Part shown: piece by piece, positions 7,529 through 14,256 of the stretch
How positions within the stretch are numbered: position 1 is the stretch's first letter
How the letters are laid out: every line of letters begins with the position of its first letter
Assembly (NCBI GenBank): GCA_045543555.1
Contig: JAZQMQ010000033.1
Span: 1-21,271, forward strand
Direction of reading: 5' to 3'
Length of the DNA: 21,271 bases
DNA from: Colimorpha_A sp045543555
Lineage (GTDB): Bacteria; Bacillota; Clostridia; Oscillospirales; CAG-272
Translations under genes and position numbers: made by a program
The notes under the pieces: model-generated
Told to the model about the DNA's origin: nothing
Databases searched by the model: none
Seen by the model: the letters and a program-made list of their open reading frames with translations, nothing else

Positions 7529-9079
7529 TTACTTAGCGTAATCGATTGCGCGGCTTTCCCTGATAAGATGTATCTTGATTTGTCCCGGATATTCAAGCGA
7601 GGACTCGATCTTTTTAACGATCTCTCTTGCGGTAAGGATCATCTGGTCATCGTTAACCTCTTCAGGCTTGACCATAACTCTGATCTCTCTACCTGCCTGA
7701 ATTGCAAAGGATTTATCAATACCTGGGAACGAATTTGCTATTTCTTCGAGCTTTTGGAGGCGCTTGAGGTAATTTTCGATATCCTCACGTCTTGCGCCGG
7801 GTCTTGCTGCGGAGATTGCGTCAGCCGCCTGTATGATCATAGCCACGATAGTTTGAGGTTCAACGTCATTGTGATGTGCCTCAATTGCGTGGATTATGTC
7901 GCGGTTTTCCTTATATTTTCTTGCGATATCGATACCGATCTGTACGTGGGAGCCCTCAACCTCCTGGGTCATGGCCTTACCGATATCATGGAGAAGTCCT
8001 GCGCGCTTTGCCAAGGTACTGTCAACACCGAGCTCGTCGGCTATAATACCTGCTATATGTGCGACTTCAATTGAGTGATCAAGAACGTTCTGACCGTAGC
8101 TTGTACGGTATTTAAGTCTTCCGAGCAGCTTTACAAGCTCGGTATTAAGACCGTGCACACCTGTCTCAAAGGTGGCTCTTTCGCCCGCCTGCTTAATAAT
8201 GCTCTCAACTTCCTTGCGGGATTTTTCAACCGTCTCCTCAATACGAGTCGGGTGAATTCTTCCGTCGGTGATGAGCTTCTCAAGAGCGAGTCTTGCGATT
8301 TCACGTCTTACGGGATCAAAGCATGAGACTGTGATAGCCTCGGGAGTGTCGTCGATAATGAGGTCGACGCCCGTCATAGTCTCAATGGTGCGGATATTAC
8401 GGCCCTCACGTCCGATGATTCTACCCTTCATATCGTCGTTGGGTAGAGCAACGACAGAAACCGTAGCTTCGGATACGTGATCGGAGGCAATTCTCTGAAT
8501 TGCGAGCGAAACGATCTCCCTTGCCTTGCGATCGGCGTCTTCCTTGAGCTGCGATTCGATCTCAACGATCTTCATGGCGGCGTCATGCTTAACGTCTTCC
8601 TCGATCTTCTTAACAAGCTCCTCGCGGGCTTCTTCTCTGCTGAGACCTGCGATTGCTTCAAGCTTTTCGAGCTGCTGCTGGCGGATGGCTTCGGTTTTGG
8701 TGATGAGCTCTTCCTGTTCCTTCAGCTTATTTTTAAGCGTCTCTTCCTTGCGCTCGTAGCTCTCAATTTTTCTTTCGAGAGTTTCTTCACGCTGCTGAGC
8801 ACGTCTTTCAAGCCGAGAAACTTCATTTCTGCGTTCCTTAATTTCTTTTTCTGCTTCGTTTTTGTCGCGAATGATCTTTTCCTTAGCTTCGAGCATAGCT
8901 TCTTTTTTGAGTGTTTCGGCGTTTTTTTCGCCTTCCTCAATAATTCTCTTTGCTTCGAGTTCAGCTGAACCTATTTTTGCTTCGGATATCTTCTTGCGGA
9001 GCAGATTTCCGATAAATAAGCCCAAAACAAGCGCGACTGCGGCGGAGGCAACGCAGATGATGATTTCGATTGTTCCCAT
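7529..9079 (-). CDS. rny: Ribonuclease Y
   Basis: Membrane-anchored endoribonuclease that starts mRNA decay and processing in Firmicutes. Length (516 residues) is normal. There is an N-terminal transmembrane helix (about residues 4-24), then a long charged coiled coil (about 30-200), a KH domain with GRIIGREGRNIRTIE (219-233), and an HD phosphohydrolase domain with LLHDIGKA (His364/Asp365) for metal binding and catalysis. The C-terminus, IKIHLIRESRAIDYAK, is typical. The start is well supported by AAGGAGGTG (9084-9092) about 5 bases upstream. It is monocistronic by appearance, with its own promoter (9134-9162) and terminator. It shares the RNA-turnover role with the nearby pnp. Confidence 0.97.
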   Translation of the reverse strand: MGTIEIIICVASAAVALVLGLFIGNLLRKKISEAKIGSAELEAKRIIEEGEKNAETLKKEAMLEAKEKIIRDKNEAEKEIKERRNEVSRLERRAQQREETLERKIESYERKEETLKNKLKEQEELITKTEAIRQQQLEKLEAIAGLSREEAREELVKKIEEDVKHDAAMKIVEIESQLKEDADRKAREIVSLAIQRIASDHVSEATVSVVALPNDDMKGRIIGREGRNIRTIETMTGVDLIIDDTPEAITVSCFDPVRREIARLALEKLITDGRIHPTRIEETVEKSRKEVESIIKQAGERATFETGVHGLNTELVKLLGRLKYRTSYGQNVLDHSIEVAHIAGIIADELGVDSTLAKRAGLLHDIGKAMTQEVEGSHVQIGIDIARKYKENRDIIHAIEAHHNDVEPQTIVAMIIQAADAISAARPGARREDIENYLKRLQKLEEIANSFPGIDKSFAIQAGREIRVMVKPEEVNDDQMILTAREIVKKIESSLEYPGQIKIHLIRESRAIDYAK

Positions 9080-9133
9080 AATACACCTCCTTATATTTAA
9101 TTTTCGTTAAGTAAAAATACCTAATCACTTTAT

Positions 9134-9162
9134 ATTATAATAAAATACTGTATAAAAGTCAA
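9134..9162 (-). promoter_or_regulatory. Sigma-A type promoter of rny
   Basis: Read on the minus strand: TTGACT (9157-9162), 17-base spacer, TATAAT (9134-9139). This leaves a leader of about 48 bases before the rny start. Confidence 0.85.
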
Positions 9163-9201
9163 TAGTTTTCTTTAATTTGTTAAAATAAATGGTGTTATTT
9201 T

Positions 9202-9225
9202 AGCCTTCCACTCGAGGTGAAGGCT
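9202..9225. repeat. Short palindrome (AGCCTTC...GAAGGCT)
   Basis: A 24-base near-perfect inverted repeat centred on CTCGAG. It shares the CTTC...CTCGAG...GAAGG pattern with the repeat end at 10577-10600, so it is probably a stripped remnant of the same family. Confidence 0.5.
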
Positions 9226-9257
9226 AAGACAAGAGCAATCGTATTAATCGGCATATC

Positions 9258-9344
9258 GCGGGGTTACCCGAAGCGAATGAAATGAGCTTTGGGGGGTTCA
9301 AGAAAGCGGGATTCCACGAAGCGAGCGAAGTCGAGCTTTGGGGG
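9258..9344. repeat. Two imperfect direct repeats of 38-39 bp
   Basis: Copy 1 (9258-9295) and copy 2 (9306-9344) share the frame GCGGG-TT-C-CGAAGCGA...GAA-T-GAGCTTTGGGGG and differ at a handful of positions. There are only two copies, with a 10-base gap, so it is not a CRISPR array. The origin is unknown. Confidence 0.65.
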
Positions 9345-9346
9345 AA

Positions 9347-9377
9347 TAAAAAAATCCTCCCGTTTTCACGGGAGGAT
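9347..9377 (-). terminator. Rho-independent terminator not assigned to a known gene
   Basis: A perfect 10-bp stem (ATCCTCCCGT at 9354-9363 with ACGGGAGGAT at 9368-9377) and a 4-base loop are followed on the minus strand by seven T. No annotated minus-strand gene ends here; tRNA-Arg has its own terminator at 9735. It would end a transcript starting near 9478. Confidence 0.8.
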
Positions 9378-9478
9378 CAAATATTACCTATAAATTATCT
9401 CTTCTATAAGTTTGTATTTGTGAGATACTTTCCAACAAATCAATTTTAACCCACCGCCTCGTAAAATTCTTATTTATC
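9347..9478 (-). ncRNA. Candidate small RNA (~130 nt) of unknown function
   Basis: The unit is defined by a minus-strand promoter at 9485-9513 and the strong terminator at 9347-9377. The body is AT-rich, with a GAGGCGGTGGG stretch and an ATTTGT/ACAAAT short stem. It matches no RNA family that I recognise. One frame is open from a possible TTG start for about 19 codons after the GGTGGG stretch and ends before the terminator; coding is possible but weakly supported. The alternative is the decayed 3' end of a lost gene. Confidence 0.4.
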
Positions 9479-9484
9479 GGTTAG

Positions 9485-9513
9485 ATTATACCGCACTTCC
9501 GCCAATAAATCAA
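9485..9513 (-). promoter_or_regulatory. Sigma-A type promoter of the candidate small RNA
   Basis: Read on the minus strand: TTGATT (9508-9513), 17-base spacer, TATAAT (9485-9490). The -35 box overlaps the edge of the hairpin-rich repeat block, so the promoter may be carried or created by that element. Confidence 0.55.
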
Positions 9514-9732
9514 GGCGAAGCCTTGTATATCATCAAAAGTGAAGTTGCTACAAGCCGCAGTGAAGTTTGGGCTTACGCCCAAGTGAAGAGCAGACGCTTC
9601 GCTTACTGCGTGAAGTTAAGTGTTCCGCATATCGTGCGGAGTTCGCTTGCGAACTCCTTGGCACTACTTCACGCACGAAGTGCGCTTCACTTGCGAAGCA
9701 TACTTAACGTTCCGCGCAAGCGGAACACTTAG
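9511..9732. repeat. Hairpin-rich repeat block with GTGAAG units
   Basis: About 220 bases made almost wholly of short inverted repeats: CAAGG-CGAAG-CCTTG type (9511-9525), GGGC-TTAC-GCCC (about 9569-9580), TCCGCA...TGCGGA, GAGTTCGC-TT-GCGAACTC, CGCAC-GAA-GTGCG and GTTCCGC-GCAA-GCGGAAC. GTGAAG occurs at 9539, 9560, 9583 and 9610, and its complement CTTCAC at 9667 and 9685. The right-hand part mirrors the left (TTAAGTGTTCCGC against GCGGAACACTTAG). The long open frame through it is an artefact of the repeat. It resembles compound palindromic elements seen in gut Clostridia. Confidence 0.75.
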
Positions 9733-9734
9733 TT

Positions 9735-9778
9735 TAAAAAACGCACCTTTGTCTTGGTAGACAAAAGTGCGTTTTTTG
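9735..9778 (-). terminator. Terminator of tRNA-Arg
   Basis: An inverted repeat, AAAAAACGCAC-TTTGTC with GACAAAAGTGCGTTTTTT, gives a stem flanked by A and T runs on both sides, so it can act in both directions. It begins directly after the encoded CCA of the tRNA. Confidence 0.85.
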
Positions 9779-9779
9779 T

Positions 9780-9855
9780 TGGCGCGCCCTAGAGGATTCG
9801 AACCTCTGACCTACCGGTTCGTAGCCGGGCACTCTATCCGCTGAGCTAAGGGCGC
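9780..9855 (-). tRNA. tRNA-Arg (anticodon ACG)
   Basis: Full cloverleaf on the minus strand: acceptor stem GCGCCCT/AGGGCGC with discriminator G, D-arm TAGCTCAG, anticodon loop CTACGAA giving anticodon ACG (read as ICG for CGN codons), and T-arm with GGTTCGAATCC. The 3' CCA is encoded (9780-9782). It is preceded by a strong promoter and followed by a terminator, so it is a single-gene unit. Confidence 0.97.
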
Positions 9856-9874
9856 ATTCTTAAGTGCGGATAAC

Positions 9875-9903
9875 ATTGTATCACAATTAAAACGGTTTGT
9901 CAA
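9875..9903 (-). promoter_or_regulatory. Promoter of tRNA-Arg
   Basis: Read on the minus strand: TTGACA (9898-9903), 17-base spacer, TACAAT (9875-9880), about 20 bases before the mature 5' end. Confidence 0.85.
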
Positions 9904-9936
9904 GGGTTTTACGAAAAAAGAAATAAAAAGTTTTGA

Positions 9937-10128
9937 TCAAACCTTTTCATCCTGCTCAGGGATTTTAATTTCACCTTCAAGCTTTTCAAAATCTCTGATC
10001 TCCCGGCGGATGAGATACAGTATCTCTCCATTTGCGGAGCGTCCGTAGTATTTTGAAATGTAGTGCAATTTGTAGTGGAGCTCGGGATCAATTTCAATTC
10101 CCAGATGCTTGTTGTTTTTATTTCTCAT
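9937..10128 (-). CDS. Small ribbon-helix-helix (Arc-like) DNA-binding protein
   Basis: 63 residues. The N-terminal part has the ribbon-helix-helix pattern: a short basic strand (HLGIEIDPELHYKLHYI), then YYGRSANGEILYLIRREIRDFEK, which resembles Arc-type proteins with the turn GRS-NGEI between two helices. Such proteins bind palindromic operators as dimers or tetramers and often repress their own or a neighbouring gene. The start is set by GAGG seven bases upstream of the ATG. It is transcribed divergently from the SLOG-fold gene across a 109-base gap with repeated palindromes, so mutual control is likely by inference. It could be an antitoxin, but no toxin gene lies beside it. Confidence 0.72.
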   Translation of the reverse strand: MRNKNNKHLGIEIDPELHYKLHYISKYYGRSANGEILYLIRREIRDFEKLEGEIKIPEQDEKV

Positions 10129-10155
10129 AAAAAAACCTCAAAATAAACTGAATAT

Positions 10156-10215
10156 AAGTATATTTTAAGATTAATATGTGTTATAATGTTGAAAGTATAC
10201 TTAATATAAGTACAC
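10156..10215. promoter_or_regulatory. Operator-like palindromes and -10 box between divergent genes
   Basis: A perfect palindrome AAGTATACTT is at 10193-10202 and a degenerate copy AAGTATATTT at 10156-10165. The 10-mer AATATAAGTA occurs at 10151-10160 and again at 10203-10212. TATAAT (10182-10187) suits a promoter for the plus-strand gene, which would put the perfect palindrome over the transcription start; the -35 is poor. This layout suits repression by the adjacent ribbon-helix-helix protein. Confidence 0.5.
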
Positions 10216-10237
10216 AATAATTATTTTGGGGAAAAAT

Positions 10238-10570
10238 ATGAGAATCGCAATAATTGGATCTAGAGGAATAGAGCAAGTGAATATTGGAAAATACGTACGC
10301 TCTGATGACGAGATCGTTTCGGGAGGCGCAAAAGGAGTAGACAGTATAGCGGCGGAATACGCAAAGGAAAATGGTTTAAAATTAGTAGAATTTAAGCCAA
10401 AATATAAACAGTACGGGCGTGCGGCTCCTCTAAAAAGAAACGAGGAAATAGTAAATTACGCCGATAAAGTGATTGCGTTTTGGGACGGCAAGTCAAAAGG
10501 AACAAAATATGTGATAAAATATGCTGAAAAAGTCGGAAAGCCTTGCGTTGCTGTAATAACTGAAGAATAA
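10238..10570 (+). CDS. SLOG-fold nucleotide-binding protein (DUF2493-like)
   Basis: 110 residues with a Rossmann-like SLOG fold: MRIAIIGSRG at the start, then IVSGGAKGVDSIAAEYA (the GGAxGxD loop of the family), YKQYGRAAPLKRNEEIVNYAD and VIAFWDGKSKGTKYVI. DUF2493/YspA-type proteins are thought to bind nucleotides or ADP-ribose-like ligands, and related SLOG proteins act as sensors or nucleotide processors, sometimes in defence or phage settings; the ligand here is unknown. The ATG at 10238 is preferred because GGGG lies about 6 bases upstream; an upstream in-frame TTG (10226) would swallow that site. The gene is AT-richer in codon use than pnp or cysS (many AAA, ATA and GTA), which hints at acquisition. 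A DprA/LOG-type role is less likely given the small size. Confidence 0.75.
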   Translation: MRIAIIGSRGIEQVNIGKYVRSDDEIVSGGAKGVDSIAAEYAKENGLKLVEFKPKYKQYGRAAPLKRNEEIVNYADKVIAFWDGKSKGTKYVIKYAEKVGKPCVAVITEE

Positions 10571-10576
10571 TAGATC

Positions 10577-10667
10577 AAGCCTTCTCCTCGAGGGGAAGGT
10601 GTCGGCAAAGCCGACGGCTGAGGTGTTCTTAAGAGATGTAATAAATGCCTCCCTCCCGGAGGGAGCC
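10577..10667. repeat. Repeat remnants downstream of the SLOG gene
   Basis: 10577-10626 carries CCTTCTCCTCGAGGGGAAGG, then GTCGGC-AAA-GCCGAC and GGCTGAGGTG, which is one end of the palindromic repeat family with changed bases. 10647-10667 is a separate palindrome (CTCCCTCC-C-GGAGGGAG). The first may also act as a terminator-like hairpin for the SLOG gene, although it lacks a T run. The rest of the gap to 10803 holds no gene that I can support. Confidence 0.6.
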
Positions 10668-10803
10668 TTATGAAACAGCTCGCTCTGACAACAGGTATAA
10701 AATAATCTAAAAATTATTGCTTGTGTCACGGCGGGAAATGTAGCAAAAGCAAAAAATGCCGGACAAACCAAGCCTTTCCCGATTCGGAACGGCTCAAAAA
10801 CGT

Positions 10804-10838
10804 AAAAACAACCCCTCGGTTAAGAAGGGTTGTAAAAA
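10804..10838 (-). terminator. Terminator of the YczE-like gene
   Basis: A hairpin ACAACCC...GGGTTGT lies between A and T runs; on the minus strand it is followed by TTTTTACG. It begins 5 bases past the stop of the membrane-protein gene. Confidence 0.75.
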
Positions 10839-10842
10839 ACGG

Positions 10843-11535
10843 TTATTTTTTGCCCAAGCAGAGCTTTTCGAGGGGTTTGAATGCAAAGGAAAAGTCGAAA
10901 ATTTTATCGAGCAGGACGCCGAACATTTTTATCAGCGGTGCGTTTACGATCGTAATGAACAAGGTACCGAAGCCGAGACCCTTAAGCGAGCCGTTCAGAA
11001 TCAGCGCGAGCAGTACCGATACGGCGAGCATCGAAATATCGTTCACCTGCTTGACCCTTTCGGTTGAAAAGCCGAATTTGTCCGACACCTCGGTTACGAC
11101 GAGCTCGTATACCGCAAGCGGGAGTGCCGTACGGAAGAAAAACGCGATCGCGAGGGTGGTTATGATCTCGCCGAACACAAGGAAAGAGATTCTTGCCGCA
11201 ATATGCTGTGCGACGGCGTTTGATCCGAGCACAAAGAACCATCCGTCAACAGCAAATCCGAAGAGGATTCCCGTGCCGAAGGACAAAAGGTAATGCGCCT
11301 TGAAGCGGCGGAGCGCTATGCACATCATCAGCATCAAAAATCCCTGCCACAGATATTCGCAGGCACCCTGCGTGAAGAACGCCGACAGCTTTGTGAGCTT
11401 AAGGTGGAGTATGTAGGGCGGTGCAGCTATCATCGAGATGCCGAAGCCCGATTTTGTGCACATTGCAACACCGAGCGCGCAGAGAATTATTCCGAGAAGC
11501 CACGCGGCTTCATTCATTTTTGTGATCTTTTTCAT
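10843..11535 (-). CDS. YczE/YitT-like integral membrane protein (DUF6198)
   Basis: 230 residues with about six hydrophobic segments (roughly 8-27, 50-70, 80-100, 115-140, 165-185 and 190-215). The start resembles the YczE/YyaS/DUF6198 type: a first helix ending in ALGVAMCTKSGFGISMIAAPPY, then a loop and GFLMLMMCIALRRFKAHYLLSFGTGILFGFAVD, with a later ERVKQVNDISMLAVSVLLALIL. The substrate and role of this family are not established. The first Met at 11535 is chosen because AGGG lies just upstream; the Met at residue 7 has no such site. It follows pnp by 62 bases with a hairpin between, so co-transcription is possible but reduced. Confidence 0.7.
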   Translation of the reverse strand: MKKITKMNEAAWLLGIILCALGVAMCTKSGFGISMIAAPPYILHLKLTKLSAFFTQGACEYLWQGFLMLMMCIALRRFKAHYLLSFGTGILFGFAVDGWFFVLGSNAVAQHIAARISFLVFGEIITTLAIAFFFRTALPLAVYELVVTEVSDKFGFSTERVKQVNDISMLAVSVLLALILNGSLKGLGFGTLFITIVNAPLIKMFGVLLDKIFDFSFAFKPLEKLCLGKK

Positions 11536-11559
11536 AAAAGCACCCTAATTTTAAATCTC

Positions 11560-11585
11560 AAGGGACACTGCAAGCAGTGTCCCTT
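11560..11585. terminator. Perfect hairpin between pnp and the YczE-like gene
   Basis: A 12-bp perfect inverted repeat (AAGGGACACTGC/GCAGTGTCCCTT) with a 2-base centre lies just after the pnp stop. The T run after it on the minus strand is poor (GAGATTT), so it may be a weak terminator or a 3'-end protection or processing hairpin. Confidence 0.6.
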
Positions 11586-11597
11586 TAAGGTCGGTTA

Positions 11598-13760
11598 TTA
11601 TTTATCTCTTCTGGGTCTGAAGGGGCGGCGGGGACGCTCAACGGGAGCCTCCTCAGCTTCTCCTTCGGGACGGGGGAGAGTATCCTTGTGAGAAAGGTTC
11701 ATTCTGCCCTTCTCATCGATTCCGAGGAACTTAACAGCGAGCTTATCGCCAACGTTGCAAACGTCCTCAACCTTCTCAACTCTGTTATGAGCGAGCTTGG
11801 AGATGTGAACAAGGCCTTCCTTACCGGGAGCGAACTCAACGAACGCACCGATCGGAATTACGCGGGTAACTGTTCCCTCGTAGGTTTCGCCAACCTCGGG
11901 CTCGAATACGATGTTTCTGATCGCCGCCTCTGCTGCAAGTCCGCCGTCGCGGTTAACTGCTGCAATGAAGATGGAGCCGTCTTCCTCGATGGTGATCTCA
12001 GTGCCGGTTTCTGCCTGGATCTTCTGAATTACCTTACCCTTAGGTCCGATAACGTCGCCGATCTTCTCGGGGTTGATCTTCATGGAGATCATCTTGGGAG
12101 CCCACTTGCATACCTCGGGTCTGGGCTCGGCAATTGCCTTAAGAAGAACCTCATCGATGATGTAGTCTCTTCCCTTGTGGGTGGTTTCAAGAGCTTCCTT
12201 AATGATCTCGGGTGTAAGACCGTCGATCTTAAGGTCCATCTGAATGGAGGTGATACCCTTATGAGTACCTGCTACCTTGAAGTCCATATCGCCGTAGAAG
12301 TCCTCAAGACCCTGAATGTCGATCATTGTAGTCCAGCTTCCGTCGTCCTCGGTGATAAGACCGCAGGAGATACCTGCAACGGGAGCCTTGATCGGAACAC
12401 CTGCAGCCATAAGTGCAAGGGTAGAACCGCAAACGGATGCCTGAGATGTGGAACCGTTGGAGGAAAGAACCTCGGATACAAGGCGGATAGCGTAGGGGAA
12501 CTCCTCAACAGAGGGAAGAACGGGAACGAGGGATCTTTCAGCAAGTGCTCCGTGACCGATCTCACGGCGTCCGGGAGAACGAACGGGCTTTGCTTCACCG
12601 GTGGAGTAACCGGGCATATTGTAGTGGTGCATATATCTCTTGGACTCTTCTTCGTCGATACCGTCGAGCATCTGAGCGTCGCCGAGAGTTCCGAGAGTTG
12701 CGATGGTAAGAACCTGAGTCTGTCCACGAGTGAACATACCCGAACCGTGAGTACGGGGGAGAAGATCGACCTGCGCATTGAGAGGACGGATCTCGTCCAT
12801 TCTTCTGCCGTCAACACGCTTCTTGTCGTTGATGAGCCAACGGCGAACGATCTTCTTCTGGATCTTGTAGATAAGCTCCTCATAACGAGCCTCGATATCG
12901 GGATACTCCTCAGCGAACTTTTCGATGATAGCGTCTCTGATGGGGTTCATACGAGCGTCGCGGACGTTCTTATCGTCGGTGTCGAGAGCGAACATAACGT
13001 CCTTCTCACAGAAGTCGAATACCTTATCAAACATCTCGTGATCGAATTCACAAGAGGGATAGTCAAACTTGGGCTTGCCGATCTCAGCTACAATGCCGTT
13101 AATGAAGTCAACGAGCTTCTTGATCTCCTCGTGAGCAAGCATGATAGCGCTGAACATATCCTCATCGGATACTTCCTTTGCGCCTGCCTCGATCATAACT
13201 ACCTTGTTAGCGCTTCCTGCAACGGTGAGCTCGAGAACGCTCTTTTCTCTCTGAGCGAGGGTGGGGTTAACTACGAACTGACCGTCAACCATTCCCATGA
13301 ATACGCCTGCGATAGGTCCGTTCCACGGAATATCGGAAATGGAAAGTGCGATGGAAGCACCGATCATTGCGGTGATCTCGGGGGAGCAGTCGTTGTCAAC
13401 GGACATAACGGTAAGAGTGAGTGCTACGTCGTTACGAAGGTCCTTAGGGAAAAGGGGACGAACGGGACGGTCGATAACACGGGAAGTGAGAATAGCCTTC
13501 TCGGAGGGCTTTCCTTCTCTGCGGAAGTATCCGCCGGGGATTCTTCCTACAGAATACTGTCTTTCTTCGAAGTCTACGGAAAGGGGAAGGAAGTCGATGC
13601 CGTCACGGGGCTTAGCGGATGCGGTTGCATTACAAAGAACAGCGGTGTCGCCGTACTTTACCAAACAGGAGCCGTTAGCAAGGCCTGCCATCTTACCGGT
13701 TTCGATAACGAGGGGTCTTCCTGCGAGCTCATACTCAAATACCTTGAATTTTTCAAACAT
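11598..13760 (-). CDS. pnp: Polyribonucleotide nucleotidyltransferase (PNPase)
   Basis: Phosphorolytic 3'-to-5' exoribonuclease of the mRNA-decay machinery; a ring-shaped trimer. With the start at 13760 (MFEKFKVFEYELAGRPL) the protein is 720 residues, normal for the family. It has a first RNase PH domain including QYSVGRIPGGYFRREGKPSEKA, a helical linker, then a second, catalytic RNase PH domain with SGSTSQASVCG-like and GDMDFKVAGT segments. A KH domain with IGPKGKVIQKI (about 573) and an S1 domain (about 623-692) follow, then an Arg/Pro-rich tail (ERPRRPFRPRRDK). GGAGG (13770-13774) fixes the start; the 12 residues upstream in frame are spurious. It follows rpsO, the order conserved in many bacteria. 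Confidence 0.98.
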   Translation of the reverse strand: MFEKFKVFEYELAGRPLVIETGKMAGLANGSCLVKYGDTAVLCNATASAKPRDGIDFLPLSVDFEERQYSVGRIPGGYFRREGKPSEKAILTSRVIDRPVRPLFPKDLRNDVALTLTVMSVDNDCSPEITAMIGASIALSISDIPWNGPIAGVFMGMVDGQFVVNPTLAQREKSVLELTVAGSANKVVMIEAGAKEVSDEDMFSAIMLAHEEIKKLVDFINGIVAEIGKPKFDYPSCEFDHEMFDKVFDFCEKDVMFALDTDDKNVRDARMNPIRDAIIEKFAEEYPDIEARYEELIYKIQKKIVRRWLINDKKRVDGRRMDEIRPLNAQVDLLPRTHGSGMFTRGQTQVLTIATLGTLGDAQMLDGIDEEESKRYMHHYNMPGYSTGEAKPVRSPGRREIGHGALAERSLVPVLPSVEEFPYAIRLVSEVLSSNGSTSQASVCGSTLALMAAGVPIKAPVAGISCGLITEDDGSWTTMIDIQGLEDFYGDMDFKVAGTHKGITSIQMDLKIDGLTPEIIKEALETTHKGRDYIIDEVLLKAIAEPRPEVCKWAPKMISMKINPEKIGDVIGPKGKVIQKIQAETGTEITIEEDGSIFIAAVNRDGGLAAEAAIRNIVFEPEVGETYEGTVTRVIPIGAFVEFAPGKEGLVHISKLAHNRVEKVEDVCNVGDKLAVKFLGIDEKGRMNLSHKDTLPRPEGEAEEAPVERPRRPFRPRRDK

Positions 13761-13788
13761 TTCTTTTTTCCTCCATCTAATACATCTG

Positions 13789-13829
13789 CCCGACACACGT
13801 CTCTCGGAGTCGGGGGGCGGCTTTGCCGC
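13789..13829 (-). promoter_or_regulatory. pnp leader with two hairpins
   Basis: Two stem-loops lie between the likely pnp promoter and its ribosome binding site: CCCGAC...GTCGGG (13789-13814) and GCGGC-AAA-GCCGC (13817-13829). In E. coli the pnp leader folds into a stem cut by RNase III as part of PNPase autocontrol; a similar role here is inference. Confidence 0.5.
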
Positions 13830-13831
13830 AT

Positions 13832-13861
13832 AATATATAAACTCATAAGAGTCTATTACAA
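13832..13861 (-). promoter_or_regulatory. Possible promoter of pnp
   Basis: Read on the minus strand: TTGTAA (13856-13861), 18-base spacer, TATATT (13832-13837). It is a fair match only; read-through from rpsO is also possible. Confidence 0.4.
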
Positions 13862-13868
13862 AATTTTT

Positions 13869-13894
13869 GGGGGACCAAAGCGCTTCGGTCCCCC
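13869..13894. terminator. Long hairpin between rpsO and pnp
   Basis: A 26-base inverted repeat with arms GGGGGACC and GGTCCCCC plus an inner AAGC/GCTT. On the minus strand AAAAATTTT follows; on the plus strand ACTTTTTTGG follows. It may be a partial terminator after rpsO or a processing site. Confidence 0.65.
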
Positions 13895-13944
13895 ACTTTT
13901 TTGGTTTTTGATCGTGGGGTTGCCTATAACAAACCCCGTCGGGC

Positions 13945-14211
13945 TTACTTTCTCAGACCGAGCTTTTCAACGATAGCACGGTAACGGGTGATATCGTTTT
14001 CCTGAAGGTAACCGAGAAGGTTTCTTCTGTGACCAACCATCTTGAGAAGACCGCGACGGCTGTGGTGGTCCTTCTTGTTGGTCTTGAGATGCTCTGTGAG
14101 AGTGTTGATTCTGTAGGTAAGAATTGCGATCTGTACCTCGGGAGAACCTGTGTCGCCCTCATGGGTAGCATACTTTTCGATGATTTCTTTTTTGATTTCG
14201 GGAGTGATCAT
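13945..14211 (-). CDS. rpsO: 30S ribosomal protein S15
   Basis: Primary 16S rRNA-binding protein of the small subunit platform. 88 residues, as usual. The core is clear: THEGDTGSPEVQIAILTYRINTLTEHL and KKDHHSRRGLLKMVGHRRNLLGYL. The start is the ATG at 14211 (MITPEIKKEIIEKY), with GAGGTG about 6 bases upstream; the GTG at 14218-14220 that would add three residues sits inside that ribosome binding site and is rejected. A promoter and a structured leader lie upstream, consistent with S15 autocontrol. Confidence 0.98.
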   Translation of the reverse strand: MITPEIKKEIIEKYATHEGDTGSPEVQIAILTYRINTLTEHLKTNKKDHHSRRGLLKMVGHRRNLLGYLQENDITRYRAIVEKLGLRK

Positions 14212-14256
14212 TTTATTCACCTCATAAAAAATATTTATTTTGCGGATATCCCAGCA

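Noticed and set aside
7319..8074. Plus-strand open frame of 251 codons
   Set aside because: It crosses the rny terminator and is antisense to rny.
9523..9732. 69-codon frame in the hairpin block
   Set aside because: The composition is dictated by the palindromic repeat; there is no domain and no ribosome binding site.
9258..9732. CRISPR array
   Set aside because: There are only two diverged direct repeats and a set of unlike hairpins; there are no regular spacers and no cas genes in the window.
9780..10570. Integration of an element at the tRNA-Arg 3' end
   Set aside because: The extra genes lie on the 5' side of the tRNA, no integrase is present and I see no duplicated tRNA 3' end.
9937..10570. 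Toxin-antitoxin pair
   Set aside because: The genes are divergent, not an operon, and the SLOG protein does not resemble a known toxin.
10721..11293. Plus-strand open frame of 190 codons
   Set aside because: It runs through a terminator and is antisense to the membrane-protein gene, which has a coherent set of hydrophobic helices.
13761..13796. Upstream Met for PNPase
   Set aside because: It adds 12 non-conserved residues; GGAGG at 13770-13774 serves the ATG at 13760.
11688..13976. Long plus-strand open frame of 762 codons
   Set aside because: It is antisense to pnp over nearly its whole length and has no recognisable motif; it is a codon-bias shadow.
14212..14220. GTG start for rpsO three codons upstream
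   Set aside because: The GTG lies inside the GAGGTG ribosome binding site of the ATG at 14211.
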